Below, piece after piece: positions 1 through 8,011 of a DNA stretch of 64,000 bases. Positions within the stretch are counted from its first letter, which is position 1; every line of letters starts with the position of its first letter. This DNA comes from Marinobacter daqiaonensis. GTDB taxonomy: Bacteria; Pseudomonadota; Gammaproteobacteria; Pseudomonadales; Oleiphilaceae. The notes beneath the pieces were generated by a model. The model searched no databases, was not told where the DNA came from, and was given only the letters and a program-made list of their open reading frames with translations. The position numbers and the translations under genes are program-made. The stretch is from assembly GCF_900115285.1 (NCBI RefSeq), contig NZ_FOYW01000001.1, positions 472,376 through 536,375 of the forward strand, in the 5' to 3' direction.

Positions 1-137
1 AGGCCGGCATAGGGCCCCGCCAGCAGCGCAACGAAAGCAATCGTATTGACGATCAGCAGGCCGGTAACGACGGGAATGGGCCCACGGCTGATCACTTCGT
101 TCTCGTTCATTCGTTCGCTTTTTTCCTCGGCGTTCAT
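1..137 (-). CDS. Small membrane protein, C-terminus cut off by window edge
   Basis: An open frame reads leftwards out of the window from an ATG. The visible 45 residues have a charged N-terminus rich in Glu, Lys and Arg, then one hydrophobic helix (PVVTGLLIVNTIAFVALLAG). This suggests an inner-membrane protein with a cytoplasmic N-terminus. The product is not recognised and its full length is unknown. It lies downstream of polX on the same strand across about 160 bases, with no clear terminator between them, so co-transcription is possible. Confidence 0.5.
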   Translation of the reverse strand, partial: MNAEEKSERMNENEVISRGPIPVVTGLLIVNTIAFVALLAGPYAG

Positions 138-301
138 AGCACTCCCCGGGTTGTGGAACTGGCACTCAGTTAACTATAGACGTGTGGCCCCACTCCCGGG
201 ACTACAACCCCGGCTGCCGGATCCACTGCCTGTCTGTTTTGAGAAACACCGGATACCAAGGCGGTTGTATCATCGAAAATGCCGCCGCCGAGGAGCTGCG
301 A

Positions 302-2017
302 TCAGCGCGCCAGCATTTTCTGCAGCTGTTTCAGGGTTCGGGTATTGAGCAGATGCTTCTTTTCCATCCAGCCCCGGCGGGCCTGGGCCACTCCCAGGTG
401 CATGAAATTCAGGTGGTCCACCGCATGGGCGTCTGTGGAAACGACGCCCGGCACGCCGGCGTCCCGCAGCATGCCTGCGTAACGGCCAGACAGGTCCAGC
501 CGACTGGGCTGGGCATTCAGCTCCAGGCAACAGCCCCGTTCGGCGGCCGCTTCAACAATTGCCTCCAGATCGATCCGGTAGGCTTCGCGCCTGTTGATCA
601 GGCGACCGGTGGGATGGCCAAGGATGTTGCATCGTGGGTTATCCATGGCCCGCAGCACCCGCTCCGTCTGCTTCTTCCGGGACAGGTCGAATTTGGAGTG
701 AACCGAGCAGACCGTTAGATCGAGCTCATCCAGTACGTCATCAGGCAGATCCAGCCTGCCATCCTCCAGGATGTCCACTTCGATCCCCTTGAGTACACGA
801 ATTCCGTCCAGCCCGTCGTTGAGTTCATCGATCTCTTCCATCTGTTGCCGCAGTCGCCTGGCGTCCAGGCCTTTGGCCATGGCCAGACGTTTCGAATGGT
901 CGGTGATGGCGATGTACTCATAACCAAGGCGTTTCGCCTCCTCCGCCATTTCCCGGAGATCATTTCGGCCATCGGTGGCGCTGGTGTGAAGGTGCAGGTC
1001 GCCCCTTATGTCCTTCTCCTGCACCAGATCCGGTAGCCGGTCTCCCTGAGCGGCTTCGATTTCACCCCGGTTTTCCCGGAGTTCGGGAGGAATCCAGGGC
1101 AGTCCCACCTGCTCGAACACCTCCTCCTCGGTCTCCCCGGCGATGCGCTTACGGCCACGGTAGACGCCGTATTCGTTCACCTTCAGCTTGCGTTCGACAG
1201 CCATCTTCCGGATCGCGACGTTATGGGCCTTGGAGCCGGTAAAATAATGCAGCGCTGCGCCAAAACTGGCGGTTTTAACAACCCGCAGATCCACCTGCAG
1301 GCCGGATTTGAGATGAACGGTAGCGCGGGTTTTGCCCTGGGACGCCACCTCCGCCACTTCCGGATGACTGGTGAACCGCTCCATGACAGGCCCGCTGTCG
1401 TCGCAGGCCACCAGGATGTCCAGGTCTCCCACCGTGTCCCTGCGCCGGCGGTAACTTCCGGCCACCTCGATCCGACTGACTTCGTCCAGCTCATCCAGGT
1501 ACCGCACAAGGGGGCCAGCCACCTGCTCGGCCTCCCCCAGCAGGATACGCTGATCTTCCCGCTCACTGAGCCTGGCCACCTCATCCGCTATCTTTCGTTC
1601 CGTCTTGGGGCCGAAACCGGAGAGCTCCCGGATCCTGCCCTCTTCCGCCGCTTTCTCCAGCTCCTCCAGTGACCCGATTCCCAGTGCATCGTAAATGGCG
1701 CGGGTCCGCTTCGGCCCCAACTGGTCCAGACGCATCAGTTCAGTAAGCTGTTCGGGCACTTCCCCCTGTAACTCCTGCAACTGTGGCAGATTGCCGGTTT
1801 TCACGAGCTCCTCTATCTTTCCCGCAAGATCATCGCCAATACCCCTTATGGCCGTCAGGTCCTCGCCGTCGGCCACCATGGATTCGATGGGCCGGGAGGA
1901 GCCCTCCACAATGCTGGCGGCGTTGCGGTAGGCCCGCACCCGGAATTCATTGGCGTCCTGGATCTCCAACAAGTCGGCCAGTTCATGAAACCTGCGGGCG
2001 ATCTCTGCGTTGTGCAT
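302..2017 (-). CDS. polX: DNA polymerase/3'-5' exonuclease PolX
   Basis: Family X DNA polymerase fused to a PHP phosphoesterase, a bacterial repair enzyme expected to fill short gaps and remove damaged 3' ends. The 571 residues match the usual bacterial PolX length. Residues 1-130 hold helix-hairpin-helix DNA-binding repeats. The nucleotidyltransferase core has GSYRRRRDTVGDLDIL with metal ligands near D198 and D200 and a third acid near D243. The PHP domain (about 335-570) has DLHLHT near 340-345, TDHS near 372-375, the Glu of GIEVDI, a GHPTGR motif and STDAHA near 528-532, so both active sites look intact. The start is supported by GGGAGG six bases upstream. Confidence 0.93.
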   Translation of the reverse strand: MHNAEIARRFHELADLLEIQDANEFRVRAYRNAASIVEGSSRPIESMVADGEDLTAIRGIGDDLAGKIEELVKTGNLPQLQELQGEVPEQLTELMRLDQLGPKRTRAIYDALGIGSLEELEKAAEEGRIRELSGFGPKTERKIADEVARLSEREDQRILLGEAEQVAGPLVRYLDELDEVSRIEVAGSYRRRRDTVGDLDILVACDDSGPVMERFTSHPEVAEVASQGKTRATVHLKSGLQVDLRVVKTASFGAALHYFTGSKAHNVAIRKMAVERKLKVNEYGVYRGRKRIAGETEEEVFEQVGLPWIPPELRENRGEIEAAQGDRLPDLVQEKDIRGDLHLHTSATDGRNDLREMAEEAKRLGYEYIAITDHSKRLAMAKGLDARRLRQQMEEIDELNDGLDGIRVLKGIEVDILEDGRLDLPDDVLDELDLTVCSVHSKFDLSRKKQTERVLRAMDNPRCNILGHPTGRLINRREAYRIDLEAIVEAAAERGCCLELNAQPSRLDLSGRYAGMLRDAGVPGVVSTDAHAVDHLNFMHLGVAQARRGWMEKKHLLNTRTLKQLQKMLAR

Positions 2018-2179
2018 GGATGGCCTCCCAATACCAGCTTTTCTCTCAATGGTGGTACATCGTATCTGTACGGCAGAATTACAGTCAGTCTAACAGCCAG
2101 CGCGGAGTCGGCCAGCCGCACTGGTCCCGGTGGGGATCGCTGTAACCGTTCTCAGGGGGGGCATGCCGGGAGTGGATTC

Positions 2180-2692
2180 TCAGCGCGGTCGTGCAAAAAC
2201 CTGGGTCCAGAAGGGAGAATATTGTGAGCCCGGCGCCTCGACCCTCGCTGCGCCCATCTCGGTGAATTTGGGACTCATGATGTTGGCGCAGTGGCCCGGG
2301 CTCGAGAGCCACCCATCCACCACGTCATCGACAGAGTTCTGGCCTGCGGCGATGTTCTCGCCCACCGCCGACCAGCGGTAACCCCTGTCGTTTACCCGCT
2401 CCCCGATCCGGACACCGTCAGGGCCGGTATGACTGAAGAATTCCAGTTCCGCCATCTCCGTGGAATGGGCCAGGGCGGCATCCTCGAGCTTGCAGTTCCA
2501 GGACAGTGGCTGTGCGGCATCAAAGCTTTCGTCACCGCATTGCCGGGCCTCGCCGCGGGCCTCATTGACTCGCTCCAGCAAGGCCTGCTCGGTTGCATCC
2601 AACCCACAGTCATCGGCCGCGGAACGATCGGCAAGCCCGGGCAGGAACACCAGGGCCAGGATCAGTAAGGAGTGGGATGCTGAAACAGTCAT
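2180..2692 (-). CDS. Secreted CAP-domain (SCP/PR1-like) protein
   Basis: Exported protein with one CAP (cysteine-rich secretory/antigen 5/PR-1) domain. The 170 residues start with a signal peptide (hydrophobic core SLLILALVFLPGLA, likely cleavage near residue 25). Family signatures follow in order: LLERVNEARGEAR, HSTEMAELEFFSH, GENIAAGQ, WLSSPGHCANIM and a C-terminal FWTQVFA. Biochemical function of bacterial CAP proteins is mostly unknown. A longer frame opens 39 bases upstream, but it runs back towards the terminator hairpin of the preceding gene and would bury the signal peptide, so the inner ATG was chosen. polX follows 162 bases downstream on the same strand. Confidence 0.85.
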   Translation of the reverse strand: MTVSASHSLLILALVFLPGLADRSAADDCGLDATEQALLERVNEARGEARQCGDESFDAAQPLSWNCKLEDAALAHSTEMAELEFFSHTGPDGVRIGERVNDRGYRWSAVGENIAAGQNSVDDVVDGWLSSPGHCANIMSPKFTEMGAARVEAPGSQYSPFWTQVFARPR

Positions 2693-2712
2693 GGCGGTAC
2701 CGGATACGCTAC

Positions 2713-2750
2713 AAAAAAACCCGGCCGGCACAGAAAAAGCGCCGGCCGGG
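2713..2750 (-). terminator. Rho-independent terminator of the EF-hand/PRC-barrel gene
   Basis: Perfect 10-bp GC stem (CCCGGCCGGC with GCCGGCCGGG) around an 11-base loop, followed on the minus strand by seven T. It lies 20 bases past the stop of the repeat-protein gene and just before the CAP-domain gene. Confidence 0.9.
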
Positions 2751-2769
2751 TGCCTCTTGTCAGCTTAGT

Positions 2770-4161
2770 TTACTGACCGGGGTTTTGCTTGAGCTCACCC
2801 ACGTTCCGGTAATTTTCGGAGGATACCTTGTTGTAGTTTCGCTCCTGGTAATCAGCTGAGTCCTCCAGTTCGTCTTTTGTCCTGGAGGTGTCCCACACCA
2901 GACGGTCGTCTTGCAGGTGCAGTTCATCCAGAGGCGCCATCACTTTCTCGGCACCCATGCCAAGAATACCACCGATGGAGAGCACCACCCCTGCTTTCCC
3001 CTGATCCCGGGACACCACCACGTGGTCGACATCACCAAGATCCTCGCCATTGGCGTTTACGATCTCCCGGCCTCTCAGCTCATCGATGCTCAGGTTGTCC
3101 AGGGTCTGCTGCCGGGCCTGCCGCTCTTCACTGGACATGCCCGCTGCGGGAGCATCCATTTCGTCCAGATTCTCCGCCGCCACTTCCTGGCCCCGTTCCT
3201 GTTGCTCACTCCGGGCCTGGTCGCGTTCTTCCCCCTGCACGTTTACACCGGCCTGCCCTGCAGTCTCGATGGTAACCTCAGGCTCTGCCTGGGTGATCTC
3301 CACCTGGGGCTCGGACTCCTCAATCTGGACCTGGGTCTCCCCCTCTGCCTGCTGTGTGGTTACATCGGCCTGCTGTTGGGTGTCGGTCATGCTCACGTCG
3401 GGCTTATCCCGCTGCAAAACCACTTCCGGTTGCTGCCCTTCCACCTCAACCTCGGGCTTCTCTCTCCTCACAGTGACCTCAGGCTCCTGCTGCTCGATCT
3501 GAACATCGGGCTGGCCCTGATCAACATTGACGTTGGGGTCCTGCTGGGTCACCTCGACCTCCGGCTTGGGCATGGTGATGGTTACCTCGGGCTTGGGTTG
3601 CCGCACGGTCACCTGTGGCGCCTGGGGTTTCACTGAAACGTCCGTCTCTGCCTGCTGCACCTGCACATCAGGAGACTTCTGTGTCACCTCCACTTGCGAC
3701 TGACCGGGATCGACCTGGACGTCGGCTGACTCAAGCTCGACCTCCCGCCGCTGCTGACCGGTCTGGCGTTCCTGCTCCGACTGCGCCCTGGCGGTCTGTC
3801 CGGTCTGACTTCCGGTCAGTCCCGCCTCCGTCACGAAGCGCTGGTACTCCTGGGGTTGCAGTGCGTCGTCGTCGTTCCGGTCAAACTCACTCATGAGTTT
3901 GTCCTGGTCCCACTTGTCCTTGGCATCCGCGTTCTCGAGCCTGGGCTCTATTTCGTCCCATTCCAGTTTCTGGTCGTTGTTCTCATCCAGTTGCTTGAAT
4001 TCCGCCCTGGCCGACTGTTCCATTTGCCGGTTCTTGTCCTGCCTGGCCTGATCAGTGGAGCCTGACTGGGCAGATACCGGCGATACCAGCAGCAAGGCGC
4101 TTACCCCGGCTGTGGCCAGTTGCAGACCAAGATCCCGCATCAACTTGTGTTCCTTGTTCAT
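2770..4161 (-). CDS. Exported EF-hand / nonapeptide-repeat / PRC-barrel protein
   Basis: A 463-residue modular protein with no recognised name. A signal peptide (about 1-31, cut after VSA) indicates export. Two EF-hand loops follow at 59-70 (D59, N61, D63, E70) and 94-105 (D94, N96, D98, E105), so calcium binding is plausible. Residues about 147-310 are roughly 18 nine-residue units of the form [DEQN]-V-x-[VI]-x-x-x-x-P, low in Cys and aromatics and rich in Gln, Glu and Lys. A Gln/Glu-rich linker leads to a PRC-barrel-like domain at about 355-430 (REIVNANGEDLGDVDHVVV). The ATG at 4161 was chosen over an ATG 69 bases upstream because it has GGGGAAA in front and begins a normal signal peptide. 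Location (periplasm or envelope) and role are inference. Confidence 0.85.
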   Translation of the reverse strand: MNKEHKLMRDLGLQLATAGVSALLLVSPVSAQSGSTDQARQDKNRQMEQSARAEFKQLDENNDQKLEWDEIEPRLENADAKDKWDQDKLMSEFDRNDDDALQPQEYQRFVTEAGLTGSQTGQTARAQSEQERQTGQQRREVELESADVQVDPGQSQVEVTQKSPDVQVQQAETDVSVKPQAPQVTVRQPKPEVTITMPKPEVEVTQQDPNVNVDQGQPDVQIEQQEPEVTVRREKPEVEVEGQQPEVVLQRDKPDVSMTDTQQQADVTTQQAEGETQVQIEESEPQVEITQAEPEVTIETAGQAGVNVQGEERDQARSEQQERGQEVAAENLDEMDAPAAGMSSEERQARQQTLDNLSIDELRGREIVNANGEDLGDVDHVVVSRDQGKAGVVLSIGGILGMGAEKVMAPLDELHLQDDRLVWDTSRTKDELEDSADYQERNYNKVSSENYRNVGELKQNPGQ

Positions 4162-4621
4162 ACCATTTCCCCTTAGCCGATTCGTCGGCTTCGCTTCTGT
4201 CCGCTCTCCGGTATAAACAGATACCTTCACGCCCGCATTTCAAAGAAGAGCGTCAATCAGACGTTGCACGGGCCGGTAATACTCAAACTGGTGTGGAGCA
4301 TCTTTCTTGCCAGGTCTCGTTATCCCGCTGTCCGGGGTCCTCTGCGGCCCTCCGGCAATGAAGAACCGGACTACCCCACGTAATAATTACTGGCGGGGCG
4401 GGAAATTTTTCCATATGTGGCGATTAACTTTGACAACTATTCCGAGTGTCGTTCGTCACGATTTGAAAAAGGCAGGGCAGGCTTCAAAGGCACCGCGAAC
4501 AGTTCAGTTGGCAACGTACCCGGTCTGGATCTCAGCAACTGATTGGGAACAGGGTTGGGTCAACCTGAAAGCAGGATGATAGATACCTTGAGGAAAACAG
4601 CTTAACTAACTGAAAATATTT
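4162..4621. other. Intergenic gap without a convincing gene
   Basis: This 460-base stretch between the repeat-protein gene and tRNA-Leu probably carries the minus-strand promoter of the repeat protein. It has AT-rich patches such as the run around 4402-4415. A 90-codon plus-strand frame lies inside it, but has no ribosome site or recognisable domain. No repeat or RNA gene was seen. Confidence 0.5.
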
Positions 4622-4708
4622 TGGTGCCCGGGGCCGGACTCGAACCGGCACGACCTAACGGTCAGGGGATTTTAAGTCCCCAGTGTCTACCAATTTCACC
4701 ACCCGGGC
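4622..4708 (-). tRNA. tRNA-Leu (anticodon UAA)
   Basis: An 87-base cloverleaf on the minus strand. The acceptor stem pairs GCCCGGG with CCCGGGC, the T-arm is GGTTCGAGTCC, and a long class II variable arm is present as expected for leucine. The anticodon loop reads CTTAAAA, giving UAA. The CCA end is encoded. Confidence 0.96.
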
Positions 4709-4735
4709 ATTGCAGGAAGGTGCTGGAGGGTCAGG

Positions 4736-4764
4736 ATTGTATAAGGCCCGGGCGGCCAACGCAA
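4736..4764 (-). promoter_or_regulatory. Likely sigma-70 promoter of tRNA-Leu
   Basis: On the minus strand TTGCGT is followed after 17 bases by TACAAT, about 28 bases before the tRNA 5' end. A GC-rich stretch follows the -10, as is common for stable-RNA promoters. Identified by pattern only. Confidence 0.5.
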
Positions 4765-4788
4765 TTATGGTCGGTGCGACCTGTCGGG

Positions 4789-5418
4789 TTAGCTCTGCGC
4801 TGCCACGATCGCCCTGCCCTGGTAGATGTAACCGGCGAAGCCGGGGGCCTTTGGAAGGTAGAAGGTCTCCAGTTCCACCACCTCGAAACCCGTCTCTCGG
4901 AGCATGTCCGCGATGGGCCGGTTCAGGTGGCAGCCGCCGGCCACATGTTTCCAGACGGGGGTGATCCGGTTCTGCCATTTGCGAACTGCCTGCTGGTCGG
5001 CTTCGCCGTGTTCGAGGAACAGGAGCTGACCGTCGCTCCGGAGGACGCGCCTCATCTGGCCCAGGGCCTTTCGCCAGTCCGGTATGGTACACAGGGTGAA
5101 CGTGGTCAGGACGGTATCCACCGAATTGTCGGCCAGGGGAATCTCCTCGCCCGGCAGGTTCAGCCACTCCACATCAAGTGGTGAGTTTTCTATCTGTGGC
5201 TGTGCCTTACGGCGCATTCCTTCCGACGGTTCGAGCCCGTAGAGTCGTTCCACCTTCTCCGGATCGTAGAACGGCAGATTGACCGCGGAGCCCATGCCGA
5301 TCTCCAGCACGACGCCCTCAGCCCTCGGCACAATCCGCTTCCGCAGCTTCATCAGCTGGCCGACGGAACAGGCGCAGTCCGTCAGATGGGGGAGAATCTT
5401 TTCTTCATAGAAGTTCAT
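4789..5418 (-). CDS. Class I SAM-dependent methyltransferase
   Basis: A 209-residue Rossmann-fold methyltransferase of the Methyltransf_11 / METTL7-like type. SAM-binding motif I is VLEIGMGSAVNLPFY near residues 37-51, followed by the acidic motif LYGLEPSEGM, the DTVLTTFTLCTIPD strand, and LFLEHGEA. Family members of this size methylate phospholipids, quinone precursors or small thiols, so the substrate cannot be assigned. Cysteines near the N-terminus (DCACS) are notable. It diverges from cydA across 177 bases that hold an FNR/ANR-like box, so oxygen-responsive control could act on either gene. Confidence 0.8.
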   Translation of the reverse strand: MNFYEEKILPHLTDCACSVGQLMKLRKRIVPRAEGVVLEIGMGSAVNLPFYDPEKVERLYGLEPSEGMRRKAQPQIENSPLDVEWLNLPGEEIPLADNSVDTVLTTFTLCTIPDWRKALGQMRRVLRSDGQLLFLEHGEADQQAVRKWQNRITPVWKHVAGGCHLNRPIADMLRETGFEVVELETFYLPKAPGFAGYIYQGRAIVAAQS

Positions 5419-5432
5419 GTTGTAAACCAGTC

Positions 5433-5446
5433 TTGAGATACATCAA
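5433..5446. promoter_or_regulatory. FNR/ANR-like box upstream of cydABDC
   Basis: TTGAG-ATAC-ATCAA differs by one base from the FNR/ANR consensus TTGAT-N4-ATCAA. It lies between the divergent methyltransferase gene and cydA, about 150 bases before the cydA start. ANR control of CIO-type oxidases is known in Pseudomonas, so the context fits, but binding is inferred. Confidence 0.5.
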
Positions 5447-5595
5447 CAACTGCGACATTTCGCCCTATCCGATCTGAGCTATGGTTACGGTAGCATGCTG
5501 TTATCTGCCGGTGAGAAAAACAACCGCATAAATTGCAGGCAGTCTGCCAAGGTCGGTGTTGTTTCCTGTGATAATGGTGGTTACCGGAGGTTCCA

Positions 5596-7008
5596 ATGGA
5601 GCTTGATCCCCTCTTGCTATCGCGAATTCAGTTCGCGTTCGTGGTGTCTTTCCACGCGATTTTCCCGGTCTTCACGATTGGCCTGGCTTCCTATATCGCT
5701 GTTCTGGAGGGCATTGGCTTCAAGACCGGCAACCCGATGTGGACCCGCCTTTCGACATTCTGGACCAAGGTTTTTGCCGTGGTGTTCGGCATGGGTGTGG
5801 TATCGGGCATCGTGATGTCCTTCCAGTTCGGCACCAACTGGTCCAACTTCTCTCAGGCAACCGCCAATTTCATGGGGCCAATGCTGAGTTATGAGGTAAT
5901 CACCGCGTTTTTTCTGGAGGCTGCCTTTCTAGGGGTTTTGCTCTTTGGCCGGGACAAGGTGCCCAAAGGCGTCCACCTGTTTGCGGCTATTATGGTTGCC
6001 CTCGGAACACTCATCTCAACATTCTGGATTCTGTCAGCCAATAGCTGGATGCACACTCCGGCGGGCGTGGAACTCCGTGACGGCACTTTTCAGGTGGTGT
6101 CCTGGACTGAAGCCATTTTCAACTCTTCCTTCCCCTATCGCTTCACCCACATGGTGTTGGCGTCGTTCCTGACAGGCGGCTTTGTGGTGGCCGGGGTCAG
6201 CGCCTGGTACCTGTTGCGGGGCCGAGAGGTGGAGGCCAATCGCAAGGCGCTTTCCATGTGCCTGTGGCTCCTGCTGATCATTGCACCCGCCCAGGCCGTG
6301 GTCGGTGATTTCCACGGACTCAATACCCTGGAACACCAGCCCATGAAAGTCGCGGCCATGGAGGGACTCTGGGAAACCGGCTCAGGAGTACCCTTGTTGC
6401 TGTTCGCCTGGCCGGATCAGGAAAACCAGACCAACCACTTTGAAGTGGGAATTCCCAAGCTGGCCAGCCTGATTCTGACCCATGACCTGGAAGGCGAGGT
6501 GCCGGGCCTTGATCAGGTCAGTGAGGATGAGCAGCCGCCGGTCGCCCTGATTTTCTGGAGTTTCCGGCTGATGGTGGGCCTCGGCCTGTTGATGATTGCC
6601 GTCGCCCTGGCGGGGCTGATCCTGCGCAAGGGTGGCCGCTATGCCACCAATCGCTGGTTCCTGCAGGGACTGAGGTTCATGTCGGTGACGCCATTTGTGG
6701 CGGTGTTGGCGGGATGGGTCGTCACCGAAACCGGTCGAGCGCCCTGGGTTGTCTACGGCATGATGAGCCAGGCTGAAGGGGTGACCCCATCTCTTACCGG
6801 AGGTATGGCGTTGTTTACGCTGATCGGGTATGTGGTGGTTTACCTGCTCGTTTTCTCCGCAGGTGTCTATTACCTCATGCGGGTGCTCCACGACGGTCTT
6901 GAGGCCAAGGACACCGAACACGAGTCCGATCACCCCAAACGTCCGTTCTCGGCGGCTCATGTGCCGTTCGAATACAACGAGGACGTTGTCCGCCAGGGAG
7001 GTTACTGA
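5596..7008 (+). CDS. cydA: Cytochrome bd-type (CIO-like) quinol oxidase subunit I
   Basis: Catalytic subunit of a bd-type oxidase that oxidises ubiquinol and reduces oxygen to water in the inner membrane. At 470 residues it is the short Q-loop form typical of cyanide-insensitive oxidases (cioA), rather than the E. coli long-loop form. Visible haem ligands and key residues are H20 (b595), H185 and M326 (b558), the acidic pair E100 and E108, and K251/E256 in the Q-loop signature HQPMKVAAMEG. The usual GRQPW motif reads GRAPW at 380-384. Start ATG follows GGAGG. cydB begins one base after the stop. CIO behaviour is inferred from length and Q-loop only. Confidence 0.94.
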   Translation: MELDPLLLSRIQFAFVVSFHAIFPVFTIGLASYIAVLEGIGFKTGNPMWTRLSTFWTKVFAVVFGMGVVSGIVMSFQFGTNWSNFSQATANFMGPMLSYEVITAFFLEAAFLGVLLFGRDKVPKGVHLFAAIMVALGTLISTFWILSANSWMHTPAGVELRDGTFQVVSWTEAIFNSSFPYRFTHMVLASFLTGGFVVAGVSAWYLLRGREVEANRKALSMCLWLLLIIAPAQAVVGDFHGLNTLEHQPMKVAAMEGLWETGSGVPLLLFAWPDQENQTNHFEVGIPKLASLILTHDLEGEVPGLDQVSEDEQPPVALIFWSFRLMVGLGLLMIAVALAGLILRKGGRYATNRWFLQGLRFMSVTPFVAVLAGWVVTETGRAPWVVYGMMSQAEGVTPSLTGGMALFTLIGYVVVYLLVFSAGVYYLMRVLHDGLEAKDTEHESDHPKRPFSAAHVPFEYNEDVVRQGGY

Positions 7009-7009
7009 T

Positions 7010-8011
7010 ATGGAACTGTTCGATCTGACCATGATATGGGCGCTTATTATTGGCTTCAGCGTGATCATGTATGTGCTTATGGACGGCTTTGATCTTGGCG
7101 TGGGGATTCTGTTTCCCTTCGCGCCGGATGAGGAGTCCCGAGATGTGATGATGAACACAGTGGCCCCGGTGTGGGATGGCAATGAGACCTGGCTGGTGCT
7201 CGGAGGGGCCGGGCTACTGGCGGCTTTCCCCCTGGTCTACTCGATCCTGCTGCCGGCTCTGTATATTGGCGTGTTCCTGATGCTGGCCGGCCTGATCTTC
7301 CGGGGTATCGCCTTCGAATTCCGCTTCAAGGCCCGCACCTCACGCTATCTCTGGAACTGGGCGTTCGCCGGCGGCTCCACCGTGGCGGCCTTTGCCCAGG
7401 GCGTTGTGGCCGGAGCCTATATCCAGGGTTTCGAGACCAGCAGCCGCGTCTACACCGGCGGTGCGCTGGACTGGCTCACCCCTTTCACGGTACTGACCGG
7501 ACTGGGACTGCTTGCCGGCTACAGCCTGCTGGGTTGCACCTGGCTGATCCTGAAGACCGAAGGGGAGCTGCAACAGTGGGCCCGTCGTCTGGCCCTGCCC
7601 CTGCTCGCGGCGGTTCTGGTGGTATTCGGCGTGATCAGTATCTGGACGCCCTTTGTGGACGAGTTTGTCCGCAACCGGTGGTTCGACCATCTCAGTGTTA
7701 TCTGGGTATTCCCTGTTGTCGGCCTGCTGTTCGCCTTCATGGTATTCCGGAGCGTTCGTGTCGGTGATGAGGCGGTTCCGTTTCTTGCCACCATGGGGCT
7801 GTTTATCTGTGCCTACCTGGGCCTGATTATCAGCAAGTGGCCCTACGTGGTGCCACCGGATTACACTCTGTGGGATGCGGCATCCGCCTACAATTCCCAG
7901 CTGTTCCTGTTGCTCGGCCTGTTGTTCGTGATTCCGGTGGTGCTGGGATACACCGCCTGGACCTACTGGGTGTTCCGGGGCAAGGTCCGCGCCGGTGAGG
8001 GCTATCATTAA
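7010..8011 (+). CDS. cydB: Cytochrome bd-type quinol oxidase subunit II
   Basis: A 333-residue integral membrane partner of subunit I with eight to nine predicted helices. It begins with the family N-terminus MELFDLTMIWALIIGFSVIMY, followed by DGFDLGVGILFPF and the conserved WDGNETWLVLGGAGLLAAFP. It structurally supports the haem-bearing subunit. The start follows GGGAGG and lies one base from the cydA stop, so translation is probably coupled. A longer frame reaching back into cydA is not used because the inner ATG matches the family N-terminus. No cydX-like small ORF fits after it, since cydD overlaps its last 17 bases. Confidence 0.95.
   Translation: MELFDLTMIWALIIGFSVIMYVLMDGFDLGVGILFPFAPDEESRDVMMNTVAPVWDGNETWLVLGGAGLLAAFPLVYSILLPALYIGVFLMLAGLIFRGIAFEFRFKARTSRYLWNWAFAGGSTVAAFAQGVVAGAYIQGFETSSRVYTGGALDWLTPFTVLTGLGLLAGYSLLGCTWLILKTEGELQQWARRLALPLLAAVLVVFGVISIWTPFVDEFVRNRWFDHLSVIWVFPVVGLLFAFMVFRSVRVGDEAVPFLATMGLFICAYLGLIISKWPYVVPPDYTLWDAASAYNSQLFLLLGLLFVIPVVLGYTAWTYWVFRGKVRAGEGYH

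Noticed and set aside
3240-3720. DNA direct repeats that might be a CRISPR-like or minisatellite array
   Set aside because: The repetition is at protein level (nine-residue units in the EF-hand/PRC protein). DNA copies diverge and no spacers exist.
4307-4579. 90-codon plus-strand ORF before tRNA-Leu
   Set aside because: No ribosome site, no hydrophobic pattern and no neighbour to support it.
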